DNA of 64,000 nucleotides from Cognatilysobacter tabacisoli. GTDB taxonomy: Bacteria > Pseudomonadota > Gammaproteobacteria > Xanthomonadales > Xanthomonadaceae. The stretch covers positions 1-64,000 of the forward strand of contig NZ_QXJI01000001.1 of NCBI RefSeq assembly GCF_003586305.1. Direction: 5' to 3'. Below, in pieces: positions 16,743 through 25,607 of this stretch. Each line of letters begins with the position of its first letter. The stretch's first letter is position 1. Below the pieces are notes generated by a model that saw only the letters and a program-made list of their open reading frames with translations, was not told the DNA's origin and ran no database searches. The translations under genes and the position numbers were made by a program.

Positions 16743-17477
16743 TCAGGCGAGGGCGTCGAGCGACACGCCGCGGTCGTCGACGCGCAGCACCGAGCCCTGC
16801 TCGTACCAGTCGCCGAGCACGATCCGCTGTGCGTCGCGGCCGTCGACGTGCAGGTCGTGGATCGCGGGGCGGTGGGTGTGGCCGTGGATGACGCGGTCGA
16901 TGCCGTACTGCGACAGCGTCGCGGCGACCGCCGCCGGCGCGACGTCGGTAATCGACTCCATCGTCCCCTGCGCCTGCAGCCCGCCCTGGTGTGCGCGGCT
17001 CGCGGCGCGCGCGGCTTGCGCGAACGCCAGCCGCGCGGGCAGCGGCTGGGCGAGGAACTGCCGCTGCCAGTCGGGGTGGCGGGTCTGCGCGCGGAACTGC
17101 TGGTAGGCGACGTCGTCGGTGCACAGCAGGTCGCCGTGCATCAGCAGGGTCGGGCGGCCGTGCAGCAGCACGACCGCGGGGTCGGGCAGGATCGTCATGC
17201 CGGCGCGCTGGGCGAACGCCTCGCCGAGCAGGAAGTCGCGGTTGCCGCGGATGAAGTACGTCGGCACCCCGGCGTCGTGCACGGCGCGCAGCGCCCGCGC
17301 GGTGACCTCGCCGACCTCGGACGGGTCGTCGTCGCCGACCCAGGCCTCGAACAGGTCGCCGAGCACGTACAGCGCGTCGGCGCGGCGGCCCTCGTCGTGC
17401 AGGAAGCGGGTGAACAGCTCGGTGACCTGCGGACGTTCGGCGTCGAGGTGGAGATCGGAGACAAAGAGCGTGGTCAT
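16743..17477 (-). CDS. lpxH: UDP-2,3-diacylglucosamine diphosphatase
   Basis: A 244-residue metallophosphatase of lipid A synthesis: it hydrolyses UDP-2,3-diacylglucosamine to lipid X and UMP. The metal-site motifs run in order: [39 protein letters not shown] and VIHGHTHRP, as in E. coli LpxH (240 residues). The start at 17477 has no Shine-Dalgarno sequence; a TACAAT box ends only about 7 nt upstream, so the mRNA may be leaderless. Convergent with the purF transcript. Confidence 0.95.
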   Translation of the reverse strand: MTTLFVSDLHLDAERPQVTELFTRFLHDEGRRADALYVLGDLFEAWVGDDDPSEVGEVTARALRAVHDAGVPTYFIRGNRDFLLGEAFAQRAGMTILPDPAVVLLHGRPTLLMHGDLLCTDDVAYQQFRAQTRHPDWQRQFLAQPLPARLAFAQAARAASRAHQGGLQAQGTMESITDVAPAAVAATLSQYGIDRVIHGHTHRPAIHDLHVDGRDAQRIVLGDWYEQGSVLRVDDRGVSLDALA

Positions 17478-17483
17478 GCGGCC

Positions 17484-17489
17484 ATTGTA
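17484..17489 (-). promoter_or_regulatory. -10 box directly upstream of lpxH
   Basis: TACAAT on the minus strand, 6 nt from the ATG. With normal spacing, transcription would begin at or next to the start codon. Confidence 0.4.
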
Positions 17490-17664
17490 GGGTCGCTCAC
17501 CATCCGACTCGGCTGCCCGATGCGGCTCACCGCCCTCGGCCGCCCGCGCGGTCCTGCCCTCAGCGCACTTAACGGGCCTGGGTGGCCGGCCGGTGCGTCG
17601 GCGCGCGGCTGGCTGCACGCGGGCAGGCCGGCGCCCGCGCCCGGCCCCGTCCGCCCCGGTCCGG

Positions 17665-17670
17665 TAAAAT
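17665..17670 (+). promoter_or_regulatory. -10 box of gltX
   Basis: TAAAAT 30 nt upstream of the gltX ATG in GC-rich sequence; no clear -35. Confidence 0.4.
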
Positions 17671-17700
17671 CCCGCGATTCCGCCGTCGATCGAGCCTCGC

Positions 17701-19107
17701 ATGAGCTGCCGCACCCGCTTCGCCCCCAGCCCCACCGGCTACCTGCACATCGGCGGCGCGCGCACCGCGCTGTACTGCTGGCTGGAGGCGCGCCGCCGCG
17801 GCGGGCAGTTCATCCTGCGCATCGAGGACACCGACCAGGAGCGCAGCACGCAGGCGGCGATCGACGCGATCCTGCAGGCGATGGAGTGGCTCGGCCTCGA
17901 CTACGACGAGGGCCCCGTCTACCAGACCCAGCGGCTGGACCGGTATCGCGAAGTCGCCGAGCAGATGGTCGCCGCCGGCACCGCGTACTACGCGTACGAG
18001 ACCAAGGACGAGCTCGAGGCGATGCGCGCCGCGGCCGAGGCGGCGAAGGAGAAGCCGCGCTACAACGGCGCGTACCGCGACCGCAACGAACCGCGCCGCG
18101 ACGACCCGAACCGGGTGATCCGCTTCAAGAATCCGCTCGACGGCACCGTCGCGTGGGATGACAAGGTCAAGGGCCGCATCGAGATCGCCAACAGCGAACT
18201 CGACGACCTGGTGATCGTCCGCTCGGACGGCTACCCGACCTACAACTTCGCGGTCGTCGTCGACGATCTCGACATGCGCATCACCGACGTGGTGCGCGGC
18301 GACGACCACGTCAACAACACCCCGCGGCAGATCAACATCTACCGCGCGCTCGGCGCCGAGGTGCCGCACTTCGCGCACCTGCCGATGATCCTCGACCCGG
18401 ACGGCGCCAAGCTGTCCAAGCGCACCGGTGCGGCCGACGTCATGCAGTACCGCGACATGGGCTACCTGCCGCACGCGCTGCTGAACTACCTGGTGCGGCT
18501 GGGCTGGTCGCACGGCGACCAGGAGATCTTCTCGATCGACGAGATGAAGGCGCTGTTCGACTTGAAGGACGTCAACGCCAAGGCCTCGCGCCTCGACCCG
18601 GCCAAGCTCGGCTGGCTGAACCAGCAGTACCTGAAGAGCGACGATCCGGCGGCCGTCGCGCCGCACCTGGAATGGCACCTGCGCGCGGCCGGCTACGACC
18701 TTGCGTGCGGCCCCGCCGCGGCCGACCTCGTGGTCGCGCTGCGCGATCGCGTGCAGACGCTGAAGGACATGGCCGAGCGCTCGGCGGTGTGGTTCGGGCC
18801 GCTGGCGCAGTACGACGACGCGGCCGTGGCCAAGCACCTGACGGCCGCCGCGCAGGCGCCGCTGGCCGCCGCTCGGGCGCAGCTCGACGCGCTGACAACG
18901 TGGTCGGCCGACGCCGTCGGCGCCGCGCTGCACGCGGCGGCCGAATCGCTCGGACTGGGCATGGGCAAGGTCGCCCAGCCGCTGCGCGTGGCGATCACCG
19001 GCACCCAGGTCAGCCCCGACATCTCGCACACGGTGTACCTGGCCGGGCGCGACGAGGCGCTGCGCCGGATCGACGCGGCCCTTGCAATGCTGCCAGCGCG
19101 CGCCTAG
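17701..19107 (+). CDS. gltX: Glutamate--tRNA ligase
   Basis: A 468-residue class I aminoacyl-tRNA synthetase that charges tRNA-Glu. The N-terminal [19 protein letters not shown] holds the HIGH-type motif, IEDTDQERS follows, and KLSKRTG near residues 236-242 is the KMSKS loop. The C-terminal anticodon-binding domain is complete. Length matches bacterial GluRS (about 465-471). A -10-like box lies 30 nt upstream; zur follows after 38 bp on the same strand. Confidence 0.97.
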   Translation: MSCRTRFAPSPTGYLHIGGARTALYCWLEARRRGGQFILRIEDTDQERSTQAAIDAILQAMEWLGLDYDEGPVYQTQRLDRYREVAEQMVAAGTAYYAYETKDELEAMRAAAEAAKEKPRYNGAYRDRNEPRRDDPNRVIRFKNPLDGTVAWDDKVKGRIEIANSELDDLVIVRSDGYPTYNFAVVVDDLDMRITDVVRGDDHVNNTPRQINIYRALGAEVPHFAHLPMILDPDGAKLSKRTGAADVMQYRDMGYLPHALLNYLVRLGWSHGDQEIFSIDEMKALFDLKDVNAKASRLDPAKLGWLNQQYLKSDDPAAVAPHLEWHLRAAGYDLACGPAAADLVVALRDRVQTLKDMAERSAVWFGPLAQYDDAAVAKHLTAAAQAPLAAARAQLDALTTWSADAVGAALHAAAESLGLGMGKVAQPLRVAITGTQVSPDISHTVYLAGRDEALRRIDAALAMLPARA

Positions 19108-19145
19108 ATCAGCGGTACGCGCCGCGCACCGGCGGAGACCCCACG

Positions 19146-19640
19146 ATGGCCCACGACCACGCCTGCACCGACCCGAGCCACCACGTCCACGACGGCGACG
19201 CCTTCGTGGCCGAGGTCGAGCGGGCGTGCGAGGCGCGCGGGTTGCGGCTCACGCCGATCCGCGCGAACGCGCTGCGGCTGATCGCCGACGCCGGCCGGCC
19301 GGTCAAGGCCTACGAACTGCTCGACCAGATGAAGGCCACGCAGGCCGGCGCGGCACCGCCGACCGTCTACCGCGCGCTCGACTTCCTGCTCGAGCACGGT
19401 TTCATCCACCGGCTCGCGTCGATCAACGCGTTCGTCGGCTGCCACCACCCGGGCGGCGAGCAGCACGCAGTGCCGTTCCTGATCTGCGACCGCTGCCAGT
19501 CGGCGACCGAGCTCGAAGACGAACGCATCGTCGCGCTGCTCGACGAAAAGGCGCGGGCGATCGGCTTCGTGCCGCGCGCGCAGACGCTGGAAGTGCACGG
19601 CGTCTGCGCGGCGTGCGCGGCGCGGCCGGCGACCGGCTGA
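19146..19640 (+). CDS. zur: Zinc uptake regulator, Fur family
   Basis: A 164-residue metal-responsive repressor. The N-terminus is rich in His and Asp (HDHACTDPSHHVHDGD), followed by a winged helix (RLTPIRANALRLI, PTVYRALDFLLEHGF). The structural zinc site CDRC...CAAC is intact, and GCHHPGGEQH resembles the sensory site. Zur rather than Fur is supported by the context: it is convergent with a His-rich TonB receptor whose promoter carries a Zur-type palindrome. It represses zinc uptake genes when zinc is plentiful. Possibly co-transcribed with gltX. Confidence 0.9.
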   Translation: MAHDHACTDPSHHVHDGDAFVAEVERACEARGLRLTPIRANALRLIADAGRPVKAYELLDQMKATQAGAAPPTVYRALDFLLEHGFIHRLASINAFVGCHHPGGEQHAVPFLICDRCQSATELEDERIVALLDEKARAIGFVPRAQTLEVHGVCAACAARPATG

Positions 19641-19692
19641 GCGCGCACGCGCGCGCGCATCGCAAAGCGGCCTGACGCCGCGCTGCGCGCAT

Positions 19693-19720
19693 GCGCCGCG
19701 CCCGATTCCCGGCGCGGCGC
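19693..19720. terminator. Stem-loop between convergent zur and TonB receptor
   Basis: Perfect 10-bp GC arms (19693-19702 and 19711-19720) with an 8-nt loop. No T-run on either side, so it may end transcription weakly or only protect 3-prime ends of both mRNAs. Confidence 0.4.
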
Positions 19721-19734
19721 ACGGTCCCGGTCGA

Positions 19735-21909
19735 TCAGAAGTACGCGCGCACGCCGACGGTGACGCCGCGGCCCGGCAGCGGGGCGAGGTCCTTCAGCGG
19801 CGAGGTGTGCACGCGCGCCTCCTCGTCCAGCAGGTTTCGACCGTCGAGGAACAGTTCCCAGCCGTTGCCCGACTCGGTGTCGACGTGCCACGACACGTGT
19901 GCGTCGACCAGCGTGTAGCCCGGCGTCGCGGTCTCGAACGCGGCGACGTCGTCCTGGCGCGCGTAGCGCACCGCGCCGAGCGAGGCGTGCAGCGGGCCGC
20001 GCTCCCATCGCAGTTCGCCGCCGACGCGCGACGGCGCGATCCGCGGCAGGTTGCCGCTGTTGGGCAGCGACACGTCGACCGTGCCGTCCTCGAGCGCCAG
20101 CGACACGTCGCGCGATCCGCTGCCGTCGAGCTCGCCGCGCACGACGTCGCCGAATACGCGCAGGTTCCACGCGCCGCTGGCGTTGTCGGCGATCGACCAG
20201 TCCAGCGACGCCTCCGCGCCGCGGAAGCGGGCATCGCCCTGCGTCCACGCGCGCACCGGGCCGTCGTCGGTGTCGACGCCGGTGTCGGCCAGGTAGATGA
20301 AGTCGTCGAAGCGGACCTCGTACAGCGCGGCGTTGAACTTCAGCGGGCCGGCGTGCCAGTGCAGGCCGAGTTCGGCCCGGTTCGCGGTTTCCACGTCGAG
20401 GTCCGGCGCGCCGAGCTCGACGCTCGCGGTCGCCACGTGCAGGCCGTCCGAGTAGAGCTCCTCGGCGGTCGGCGACCGCTGCGCGCGGTCGAGGCCGAAC
20501 GAGAAATGCAGCGCGTCGGTTGCGTCCCATTTCAGTGCGGCCGATGCGCTGGTGGTGTCGAAATCGCGCGACGGGCCGATCGCCTCGCTGGCGTCGACGG
20601 CGACCTCGTTGCGGTCGTGGCGGGCGCCGACCTCGAGCTTGACGTCGCTGAAGCGGCGCTCGCCGATCCAGAACAGGCCCAGGTCGCGCGAGCGCGACGC
20701 CGGCACGAACGCCTCCTCGCCGATCGCGACGAAATCGCGATCCGACCACTGCAGGCCGAACGCGCCGTCGACGCCGCCCCACGGGCGGTGCGCCAGTTCC
20801 AGCCGCGCCTCGTTGGTGGTGTTGTCGAAGACAGTGCCGACCTCTTCGCCCTCGAACTCGGTGTGGGTGTAGTCGGTGTTGGCCAGCTTGATCCGCAGAG
20901 ATTCGAACGGGCCGAGCCCGTCGAGCCCGCCGCGCACCTCGGTGCGGCGCTGGTCCATCACGATGCGCACCGGCGCTTCGCCTTCCTCGCCTTCGTGCGC
21001 CTCGCCCTCGTGCGCCTCTTCTTCGTGCTCTTCGTGCGCATGGCCGGGCACGCCGTAGCGGGTGTTGAACAGGTTGACGCTGGCGCCGAGGAAGCCGCGG
21101 TCGAAGATCCACGACCCGCCGAGCGCGCCGGCGTCGGTGCGCAGCGCGCTGTTCGCCAGCACGCCGCGGTCGGCCGGGTCGGGCGTCTCGCCTTCCTCGG
21201 CCAGCAGCGCGGCGCTTTCGGCGTAGCCGGGGATCTCGTAGTCGCCGGTCTCGCGGTGCAGGCCGTCGATGTGGAACACGAACCGGCCCGAGGCCGACGT
21301 GCCGTCCAGACGCACCATGCCGGCGCGCTCATCGTTGACCGAGCCGGCGCGCAGTTCGGCGCGGCCCTGCAGCGGCTCGTCGGTGACGCGCTCGGGCACG
21401 CGGCCGTCGATGACGTTGACAGCGCCGCCGATGGCGCCGCTGCCGTACAGCAGCGTCGCCGGGCCCTTCAGCACCTCGATCTGGTCGGCCAGGAACGGCT
21501 CGATCGACACCGCGTGGTCGACGCTGACCGTCGACACGTCGCCGGAGCTGAGCCCGTCGCTGAGCACCTGCACGCGCGCGCCGTCGAAGCCGCGCACGAT
21601 CGGACGGCCGACGCCGGGGCCGAAGTACGACGACTGCACGCCGGGCAGCTTCGACACGGTCTCGCCGATCGAGTTGGCCTTGACCTCGTCGAGTCGTTCG
21701 CCGGTCAGCACCTCGACCGGGCGCGCGAGGTCCTCGGCGGTGCCGGCCAGCGGGGTGGCTCGCACTTCGACGCGATCGAGCTCGACCGGGTCGTGGTCGT
21801 GCTGCTGCGGGGCAGGGGCGGCGTACGCCGTCGACACGGCGGCGGCCAGGGCGAGCGCAAGCGGCAGGCGGCGGGTGGTCAGGGCGCGGGGGCGGTTCGG
21901 CGTGGGCAT
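19735..21909 (-). CDS. TonB-dependent receptor, zinc-type (ZnuD-like) with His-rich loop
   Basis: A 724-residue outer-membrane receptor with a signal peptide, a plug domain (VEVLTGERLDEV, RPIVRGFDG, EVLKGPATLLYGSGAIGG) and a beta-barrel ending in YF, the usual barrel-assembly signal. An extracellular loop at about residues 289-311 is packed with His and Glu (HAHEEHEEEAHEGEAHEG), and HDHD follows the signal peptide. Such loops are typical of ZnuD zinc receptors. A Zur-type palindrome lies 31-49 nt upstream of its start at 21909, and zur itself is convergent at the other end. Zinc is the best-supported substrate; copper or another divalent metal is not excluded. Confidence 0.9.
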   Translation of the reverse strand: MPTPNRPRALTTRRLPLALALAAAVSTAYAAPAPQQHDHDPVELDRVEVRATPLAGTAEDLARPVEVLTGERLDEVKANSIGETVSKLPGVQSSYFGPGVGRPIVRGFDGARVQVLSDGLSSGDVSTVSVDHAVSIEPFLADQIEVLKGPATLLYGSGAIGGAVNVIDGRVPERVTDEPLQGRAELRAGSVNDERAGMVRLDGTSASGRFVFHIDGLHRETGDYEIPGYAESAALLAEEGETPDPADRGVLANSALRTDAGALGGSWIFDRGFLGASVNLFNTRYGVPGHAHEEHEEEAHEGEAHEGEEGEAPVRIVMDQRRTEVRGGLDGLGPFESLRIKLANTDYTHTEFEGEEVGTVFDNTTNEARLELAHRPWGGVDGAFGLQWSDRDFVAIGEEAFVPASRSRDLGLFWIGERRFSDVKLEVGARHDRNEVAVDASEAIGPSRDFDTTSASAALKWDATDALHFSFGLDRAQRSPTAEELYSDGLHVATASVELGAPDLDVETANRAELGLHWHAGPLKFNAALYEVRFDDFIYLADTGVDTDDGPVRAWTQGDARFRGAEASLDWSIADNASGAWNLRVFGDVVRGELDGSGSRDVSLALEDGTVDVSLPNSGNLPRIAPSRVGGELRWERGPLHASLGAVRYARQDDVAAFETATPGYTLVDAHVSWHVDTESGNGWELFLDGRNLLDEEARVHTSPLKDLAPLPGRGVTVGVRAYF

Positions 21910-21939
21910 CGGGTATAAAGGTCGAGACCGGGGATGCGT

Positions 21940-21958
21940 AATGTTATAGTATAACTGT
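21940..21958. promoter_or_regulatory. Zur-type operator in the divergent promoter
   Basis: The core GTTATAGTATAAC (21943-21955) is a perfect 13-bp palindrome around a central G and matches the gamma-proteobacterial Zur consensus (TGTTATANTATAACA) except at the flanks. It is among the few AT-rich islands in the window and also supplies -10-like sequence on both strands. It lies 31 nt from the receptor start and 34 nt from the MerC start, so one operator could control both. Confidence 0.75.
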
Positions 21959-21991
21959 CGAGCGACACCCCCCTCCCGAAAGTCATGGTTC

Positions 21992-22402
21992 ATGCCGCCG
22001 TCCCGCACCCGCCAGCTCCTTGATCGCCTCGGCGCCGCCGGCTCCCTGCTGTGCGCCGCGCACTGCGCGCTGCTGCCGGCGGTGGTGGCGCTGCTGCCCG
22101 CGTTCGGGATTTCGGCGATCGGCGGGGACGGGTTCGAGCAGGGGTTCGTGGTTTTCGCCACCCTGCTGGGGCTGTTCACGCTGGCCTGGGGCTACCGCCG
22201 CCACCGGACGCTGCAGGCGCTGTCGCTGCTGGTCCCGGGCCTGGCGATCCTGTGGTTCGGCGTGCTGTACCCGCCACTGCACCAGTCGGTGATCCCGCAC
22301 GCGGTCGCGATGACGATCGGCGGCACCCTGGTTGCGCTGGCGCACCTGGCCAACCTGCGGCTCAACCACGGACACGTTCACGACGCGAGCTGCGTGCATT
22401 GA
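21992..22402 (+). CDS. MerC-family membrane protein, probable zinc transporter
   Basis: A 136-residue inner-membrane protein with four hydrophobic segments. The first contains CAAHCALLP, the metal-binding Cys pair of MerC proteins, and the C-terminus is His/Cys rich (NHGHVHDASCVH). MerC proteins carry Hg(II) in mercury operons, but no other mer gene is present. The divergent zinc receptor and shared Zur-type operator suggest zinc passage from periplasm to cytoplasm. The start at 21992 is the first that gives this frame; an ATG at 21984 gives only a short unrelated frame. Confidence 0.85.
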   Translation: MPPSRTRQLLDRLGAAGSLLCAAHCALLPAVVALLPAFGISAIGGDGFEQGFVVFATLLGLFTLAWGYRRHRTLQALSLLVPGLAILWFGVLYPPLHQSVIPHAVAMTIGGTLVALAHLANLRLNHGHVHDASCVH

Positions 22403-22425
22403 TCCAATGCGGCGCATTGGATCAA
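22399..22425. repeat. 12-bp perfect inverted repeat at the end of the MerC gene
   Basis: Arms TTGATCCAATGC and its exact complement (22399-22410, 22414-22425) with a 3-nt loop, starting within the stop codon of the MerC gene. Likely ends or stabilises its mRNA; no T-run. Confidence 0.6.
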
Positions 22426-22426
22426 T

Positions 22427-22453
22427 CCCAAGTTTGGCTTTGCAAAACTTGGG
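22427..22453. repeat. 9-bp inverted repeat, second of a cluster
   Basis: Arms CCCAAGTTT / AAACTTGGG (22427-22435, 22445-22453), loop 9 nt, 1 bp after the previous hairpin. The region to THX (22403-22696) contains no gene that I can support. Confidence 0.55.
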
Positions 22454-22491
22454 CCCCGGCTCTGATTCCTTCATCCCCCCGCCTTCGGCGC

Positions 22492-22509
22492 GCCCCCTTG
22501 CAAGGGGGC
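22492..22509. repeat. 18-bp perfect palindrome GCCCCCTTG/CAAGGGGGC
   Basis: Loopless palindrome 38 bp after the second hairpin. Sequences of this kind are dispersed in Xanthomonadales intergenic DNA; whether it is a repeat family here needs the full genome. Confidence 0.5.
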
Positions 22510-22696
22510 TCTCCTCCGATGAGGAGCGCGACGACGACGCGATCCCCGCGCGGCTGAACGGAAGCGGGGCGATGCCTGAGGGGCCGGGCGGCAAGGCCCG
22601 CGTGATAGACTTCGCGGCCTCGCGCGAGCCGCGACCGCGTTTCAACGACCACCTTCCGCACCCGCTGCGGGCACAGACAGCTTCAGGAGCACGAAC

Positions 22697-22891
22697 ATGG
22701 GTAAGGGCGACCGCAAGACCGCCAAGGGCAAGCGCTACAACTCCAGCTACGGCAACGCCCGCGCCTCGAAGGCCGTGACCAAGGCCGCCGGCACCGCCGC
22801 CGCGCCGGTCGCAAAGAAGGCCGCGACCAAGACCGTCGCCAAGGCACCGGCGAAGAAGGTCGCGGTGAAGAAGGCTGCGTCGAAGGAGTAA
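22697..22891 (+). CDS. 30S ribosomal protein THX with Lys/Ala-rich tail
   Basis: A 64-residue, very basic protein. The N-terminal MGKGDRKTAKGKRYNSSYGNAR matches ribosomal protein THX, a small 30S head protein first seen in Thermus (MGKGDRRTRRGK). The remaining 40 residues are a Lys/Ala/Val tail resembling histone-H1-like peptides, longer than in the 26-residue Thermus protein. CAGGAG sits 8 nt before the ATG and a strong terminator follows, so it is a stand-alone, probably highly expressed gene. A histone-like function of the tail is possible. Confidence 0.8.
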   Translation: MGKGDRKTAKGKRYNSSYGNARASKAVTKAAGTAAAPVAKKAATKTVAKAPAKKVAVKKAASKE

Positions 22892-22912
22892 GCGCCCCAA
22901 GGCGCTGACCGG

Positions 22913-22938
22913 AAAGCCCCGCGATGCGGGGCTTTTTT
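22913..22938 (+). terminator. Strong terminator after THX
   Basis: Perfect 10-bp stem AAAGCCCCGC / GCGGGGCTTT (22913-22922, 22926-22935), GAT loop, T-run of about eight. Confidence 0.9.
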
Positions 22939-22994
22939 GTGGGTGCCTGCCGGTGCCCGAGTGCCGGGCCCGCGGCCTCGCGCATGCCTGTCGG

Positions 22995-24206
22995 TCAGCG
23001 CGCGGCGCCGGCCTCGACCGCGCGCCACACGCGCATCAGGTTGCCGCCGAGGATCTTGCCGATGTCGGCGTCGCCGTAGCCGCGCGCCTGCAGGCCGGCG
23101 ACCAGGTTCGGGTAGTCGGCGACGGTGCGCAGTTCGACCGGCAGCTTGCCGCCGACCCCGTCGAAGTCCGAGCCGATCCCGACGTGGTCGATGCCCATCA
23201 GCTTCACGGCGTGGTCGACCTGGTCGAGCACCGCGCCGATCCGCGTCTCCGGCGTCGGGTGCGCCGCGTCCCAGGCCTGATCGAAGTCCGCCTCGCTGCG
23301 CAGCGGGCGCCCGGCCGCTTTCGCGGCGGCGTTCTCGCGCTCGAACTCGGCCGCGGCGCGGAAGTACGCCTGGGTGTCGGCCGCCGCCTGCGGGTTGACG
23401 AAGCCGCTGCCGAAGACCAGCTGTAGCACGCCGCCCTTCGCCGCCACGGCGCGGGCGAGCTCGTCGCTGAGGTTGCGCTCGAAGCCGGGCGTGAAGTGGC
23501 GCAGGCCGGAATGGCTGGCGATCACCGGCGCCTTGCTGAGCGCGAGGACGTCACGCACCGCGTCGTCGGACAGGTGCGACACGTCCACCATCATCCCGAG
23601 GCGGTTCATCTCGCGCACGGCCCGCTCGCCGAGCGGGCTCAGGCCGTCCCACTGCTTCTCCAGCGCGTACGACGAGTCGGCCAGGCGGTTGTTCTTGCTG
23701 TGCGCCAGCGTCACGTAGCGGACGCCGCGCGCGTGGAACACCGCCAGCTGCGCGAGGTCGTCGCCAAGCGGCGCGCCGTTCTCCATGCCGAGCGCCAGCA
23801 GCACGCGGCCGTCGCCGCGGTGCCGCGCCACGTCCCGCGGTGAGCGCAGCAGCGCGAACTTGTCGGGATGACGCGCGGCCAGCGCTTCGACCGCGTCGAT
23901 CTGCGCGTGCGCAACGGCGCGCGCGCTGCCGTCGGCGTCCTGCTGCGGCGAGGTGTAGATCGACATGAACGCGACGTCCAAGCCGCCGGCGCGCGCCTTC
24001 GGGTAGTCGAACTCCTTGTCGGAACTGACACCGAGATCGTCCCAGCGCTCGCGCAGCGCGTACGGCGCGTCGATGTGGGTGTCGACGATCAGCGCGTCCT
24101 GCGCCAGCTGCACCGCGCGCGCCGGCGCCTGCGCGGCGGTGGGCGGTGCCAGCGCGGCAATGGCGAGGGCAACGGAGGCGAGGAGGGCGGTGCGACGCAT
24201 CGTCAT
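22995..24206 (-). CDS. Membrane dipeptidase, peptidase family M19
   Basis: A 403-residue zinc dipeptidase with a signal peptide (cleavage near PPTAAQAPA), so periplasmic or outer-membrane facing. Motifs of the M19 TIM barrel are in order: VDTHIDAP with the first metal His/Asp pair, GMENG with the bridging Glu, YVTLAHSKNN, MVDVSHLSDD, IASHSG and HVGIGSDFDG. It would split dipeptides such as those released by the S46 enzymes elsewhere in the window. The start codon pair ATG ACG ATG (24206 or 24200) is ambiguous by two codons. It is 44 bp downstream of hutI on the opposite... same minus strand, so co-transcription after hutI is possible. Confidence 0.92.
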   Translation of the reverse strand: MTMRRTALLASVALAIAALAPPTAAQAPARAVQLAQDALIVDTHIDAPYALRERWDDLGVSSDKEFDYPKARAGGLDVAFMSIYTSPQQDADGSARAVAHAQIDAVEALAARHPDKFALLRSPRDVARHRGDGRVLLALGMENGAPLGDDLAQLAVFHARGVRYVTLAHSKNNRLADSSYALEKQWDGLSPLGERAVREMNRLGMMVDVSHLSDDAVRDVLALSKAPVIASHSGLRHFTPGFERNLSDELARAVAAKGGVLQLVFGSGFVNPQAAADTQAYFRAAAEFERENAAAKAAGRPLRSEADFDQAWDAAHPTPETRIGAVLDQVDHAVKLMGIDHVGIGSDFDGVGGKLPVELRTVADYPNLVAGLQARGYGDADIGKILGGNLMRVWRAVEAGAAR

Positions 24207-24250
24207 GGCGGAGTTCCGGACTACGAGGAAAGGAGAGAAATCGTTGCGGA

Positions 24251-25516
24251 TCACGTGGGCGCGCCGGCGACCCGGCGGCCGCCGGCGAACACCGCGCGCG
24301 CCAGTACGCCGCCCAGCCAGTAGCACAGCTCCGACGGATGGCCGACGTCCCACTGCACGAAGTCGGCGCGCAGCCCGGCCCGCAGCGCGCCGCGGTCGGA
24401 CAGGCCGAGCGCGCGCGCAGCGTGCGTGGTGGCGCCGCGCAGCGCTTCCTCCGGCGTCAGGCGGAAGTGCGTGCACGCCAGCTGCATCGCCTGGCGCAGC
24501 GACAGCAGCGGCGACGTGCCGGGGTTGCAGTCGGTGGCCACCGCCATCGGCACGCCGTGCGCGCGGAACGCGTCGAGCGGCGGCAGCCGGGTTTCGCGCA
24601 GCACGTGGAACGCGCCCGGCAGCAGCACCGCGACGCTGCCGCGCGCGGCCATCTCGGCGACGCCGTCTTCCGACGTGTACTCGACGTGGTCGGCCGACAG
24701 CCCGTCGAACCCGGCCACCAGCGCCGCGCCGCCGAGGTCGCTGAGCTGGTCGGCATGCAGCTTGACCGGCAGGCCGAGCGCGCGCGCCGCGTCGAACATG
24801 CGCGCGGTCTGCGCCGGCGTGAAGCCGATGCCCTCGCAGAACGCATCGACCGCGTCGACCAGCCCGTCGGCGTGCAGCCGCGGCAGCCATGCGCATGCGG
24901 CCTCGATGTAGTCGTCGGCGCGGCCGGCGTATTCGGCCGGCAGCGCGTGCGCGGCGAGGTAGGTGGTGCGCACGTCGATGCCGAGCGTCGTGCCGACGTC
25001 GCGCGCGACGCGCAGCATCTTGGCTTCGTTGGCTTCGTCGAGCCCGTAGCCGGACTTGATCTCGAGCGTGGTGACGCCGTCGTCGCGCAGCGCGCGCGCG
25101 CGCGGCAGGGACTGCGCGAGCAGCTCGCCCTCGCTGGCCTCGCGGACCGCGCGCACCGTCGACGCGATGCCGCCGCCGGCGCGTGCGATCGCCTCGTAGC
25201 TCGCGCCCTGCAGGCGCATCTCCGCCTCGCGCGCGCGGTTGCCGGCGAATACCACGTGGGTGTGGCAGTCGACCAGGCCCGGGGTGATCCAGCCGGTGGC
25301 CTGGACGACCTCGCGCGCCAGCGCCTGCGGCGCGTCCGGCAGGTCGGCGCGCCGGCCGACGTACGTCAGCACGCCGTCGCGCCAGCCCAGCGCCGCGTCG
25401 GCGATCTCGCCGTAGCCGTCGACGGCATCGAGCGTCGCCAGCGACGCGCCGACAATCAGCCCGTCCCACGGGGTGGCATCGTCCTGTCCGTCGTCGCGTC
25501 GAATCGTGTCGGTCAT
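24251..25516 (-). CDS. hutI: Imidazolonepropionase
   Basis: A 421-residue amidohydrolase of histidine degradation: it hydrolyses 4-imidazolone-5-propionate to N-formiminoglutamate. Visible motifs: [15 protein letters not shown] (metal HxH), [29 protein letters not shown] and ATDCNPGTS. Length is typical (about 405-420). It is divergent from hutF across 91 bp, which must hold both promoters; an M19 dipeptidase gene follows on the same strand after 44 bp. Confidence 0.95.
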   Translation of the reverse strand: MTDTIRRDDGQDDATPWDGLIVGASLATLDAVDGYGEIADAALGWRDGVLTYVGRRADLPDAPQALAREVVQATGWITPGLVDCHTHVVFAGNRAREAEMRLQGASYEAIARAGGGIASTVRAVREASEGELLAQSLPRARALRDDGVTTLEIKSGYGLDEANEAKMLRVARDVGTTLGIDVRTTYLAAHALPAEYAGRADDYIEAACAWLPRLHADGLVDAVDAFCEGIGFTPAQTARMFDAARALGLPVKLHADQLSDLGGAALVAGFDGLSADHVEYTSEDGVAEMAARGSVAVLLPGAFHVLRETRLPPLDAFRAHGVPMAVATDCNPGTSPLLSLRQAMQLACTHFRLTPEEALRGATTHAARALGLSDRGALRAGLRADFVQWDVGHPSELCYWLGGVLARAVFAGGRRVAGAPT

Positions 25517-25607
25517 GGCGCCAGTCTAGCGGCCCCGCCCGCGGCTCGGCCCGACGCGCTCCACGAGCAGCTCGCCGCGACCCGCGCATCGCGCGACAAT
25601 CGGACGC

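Noticed and set aside
21992-22402. MerC protein taken as mercury resistance
   Set aside because: No merR, merT, merP or merA in the window; the Zur-type operator and zinc receptor point to zinc.
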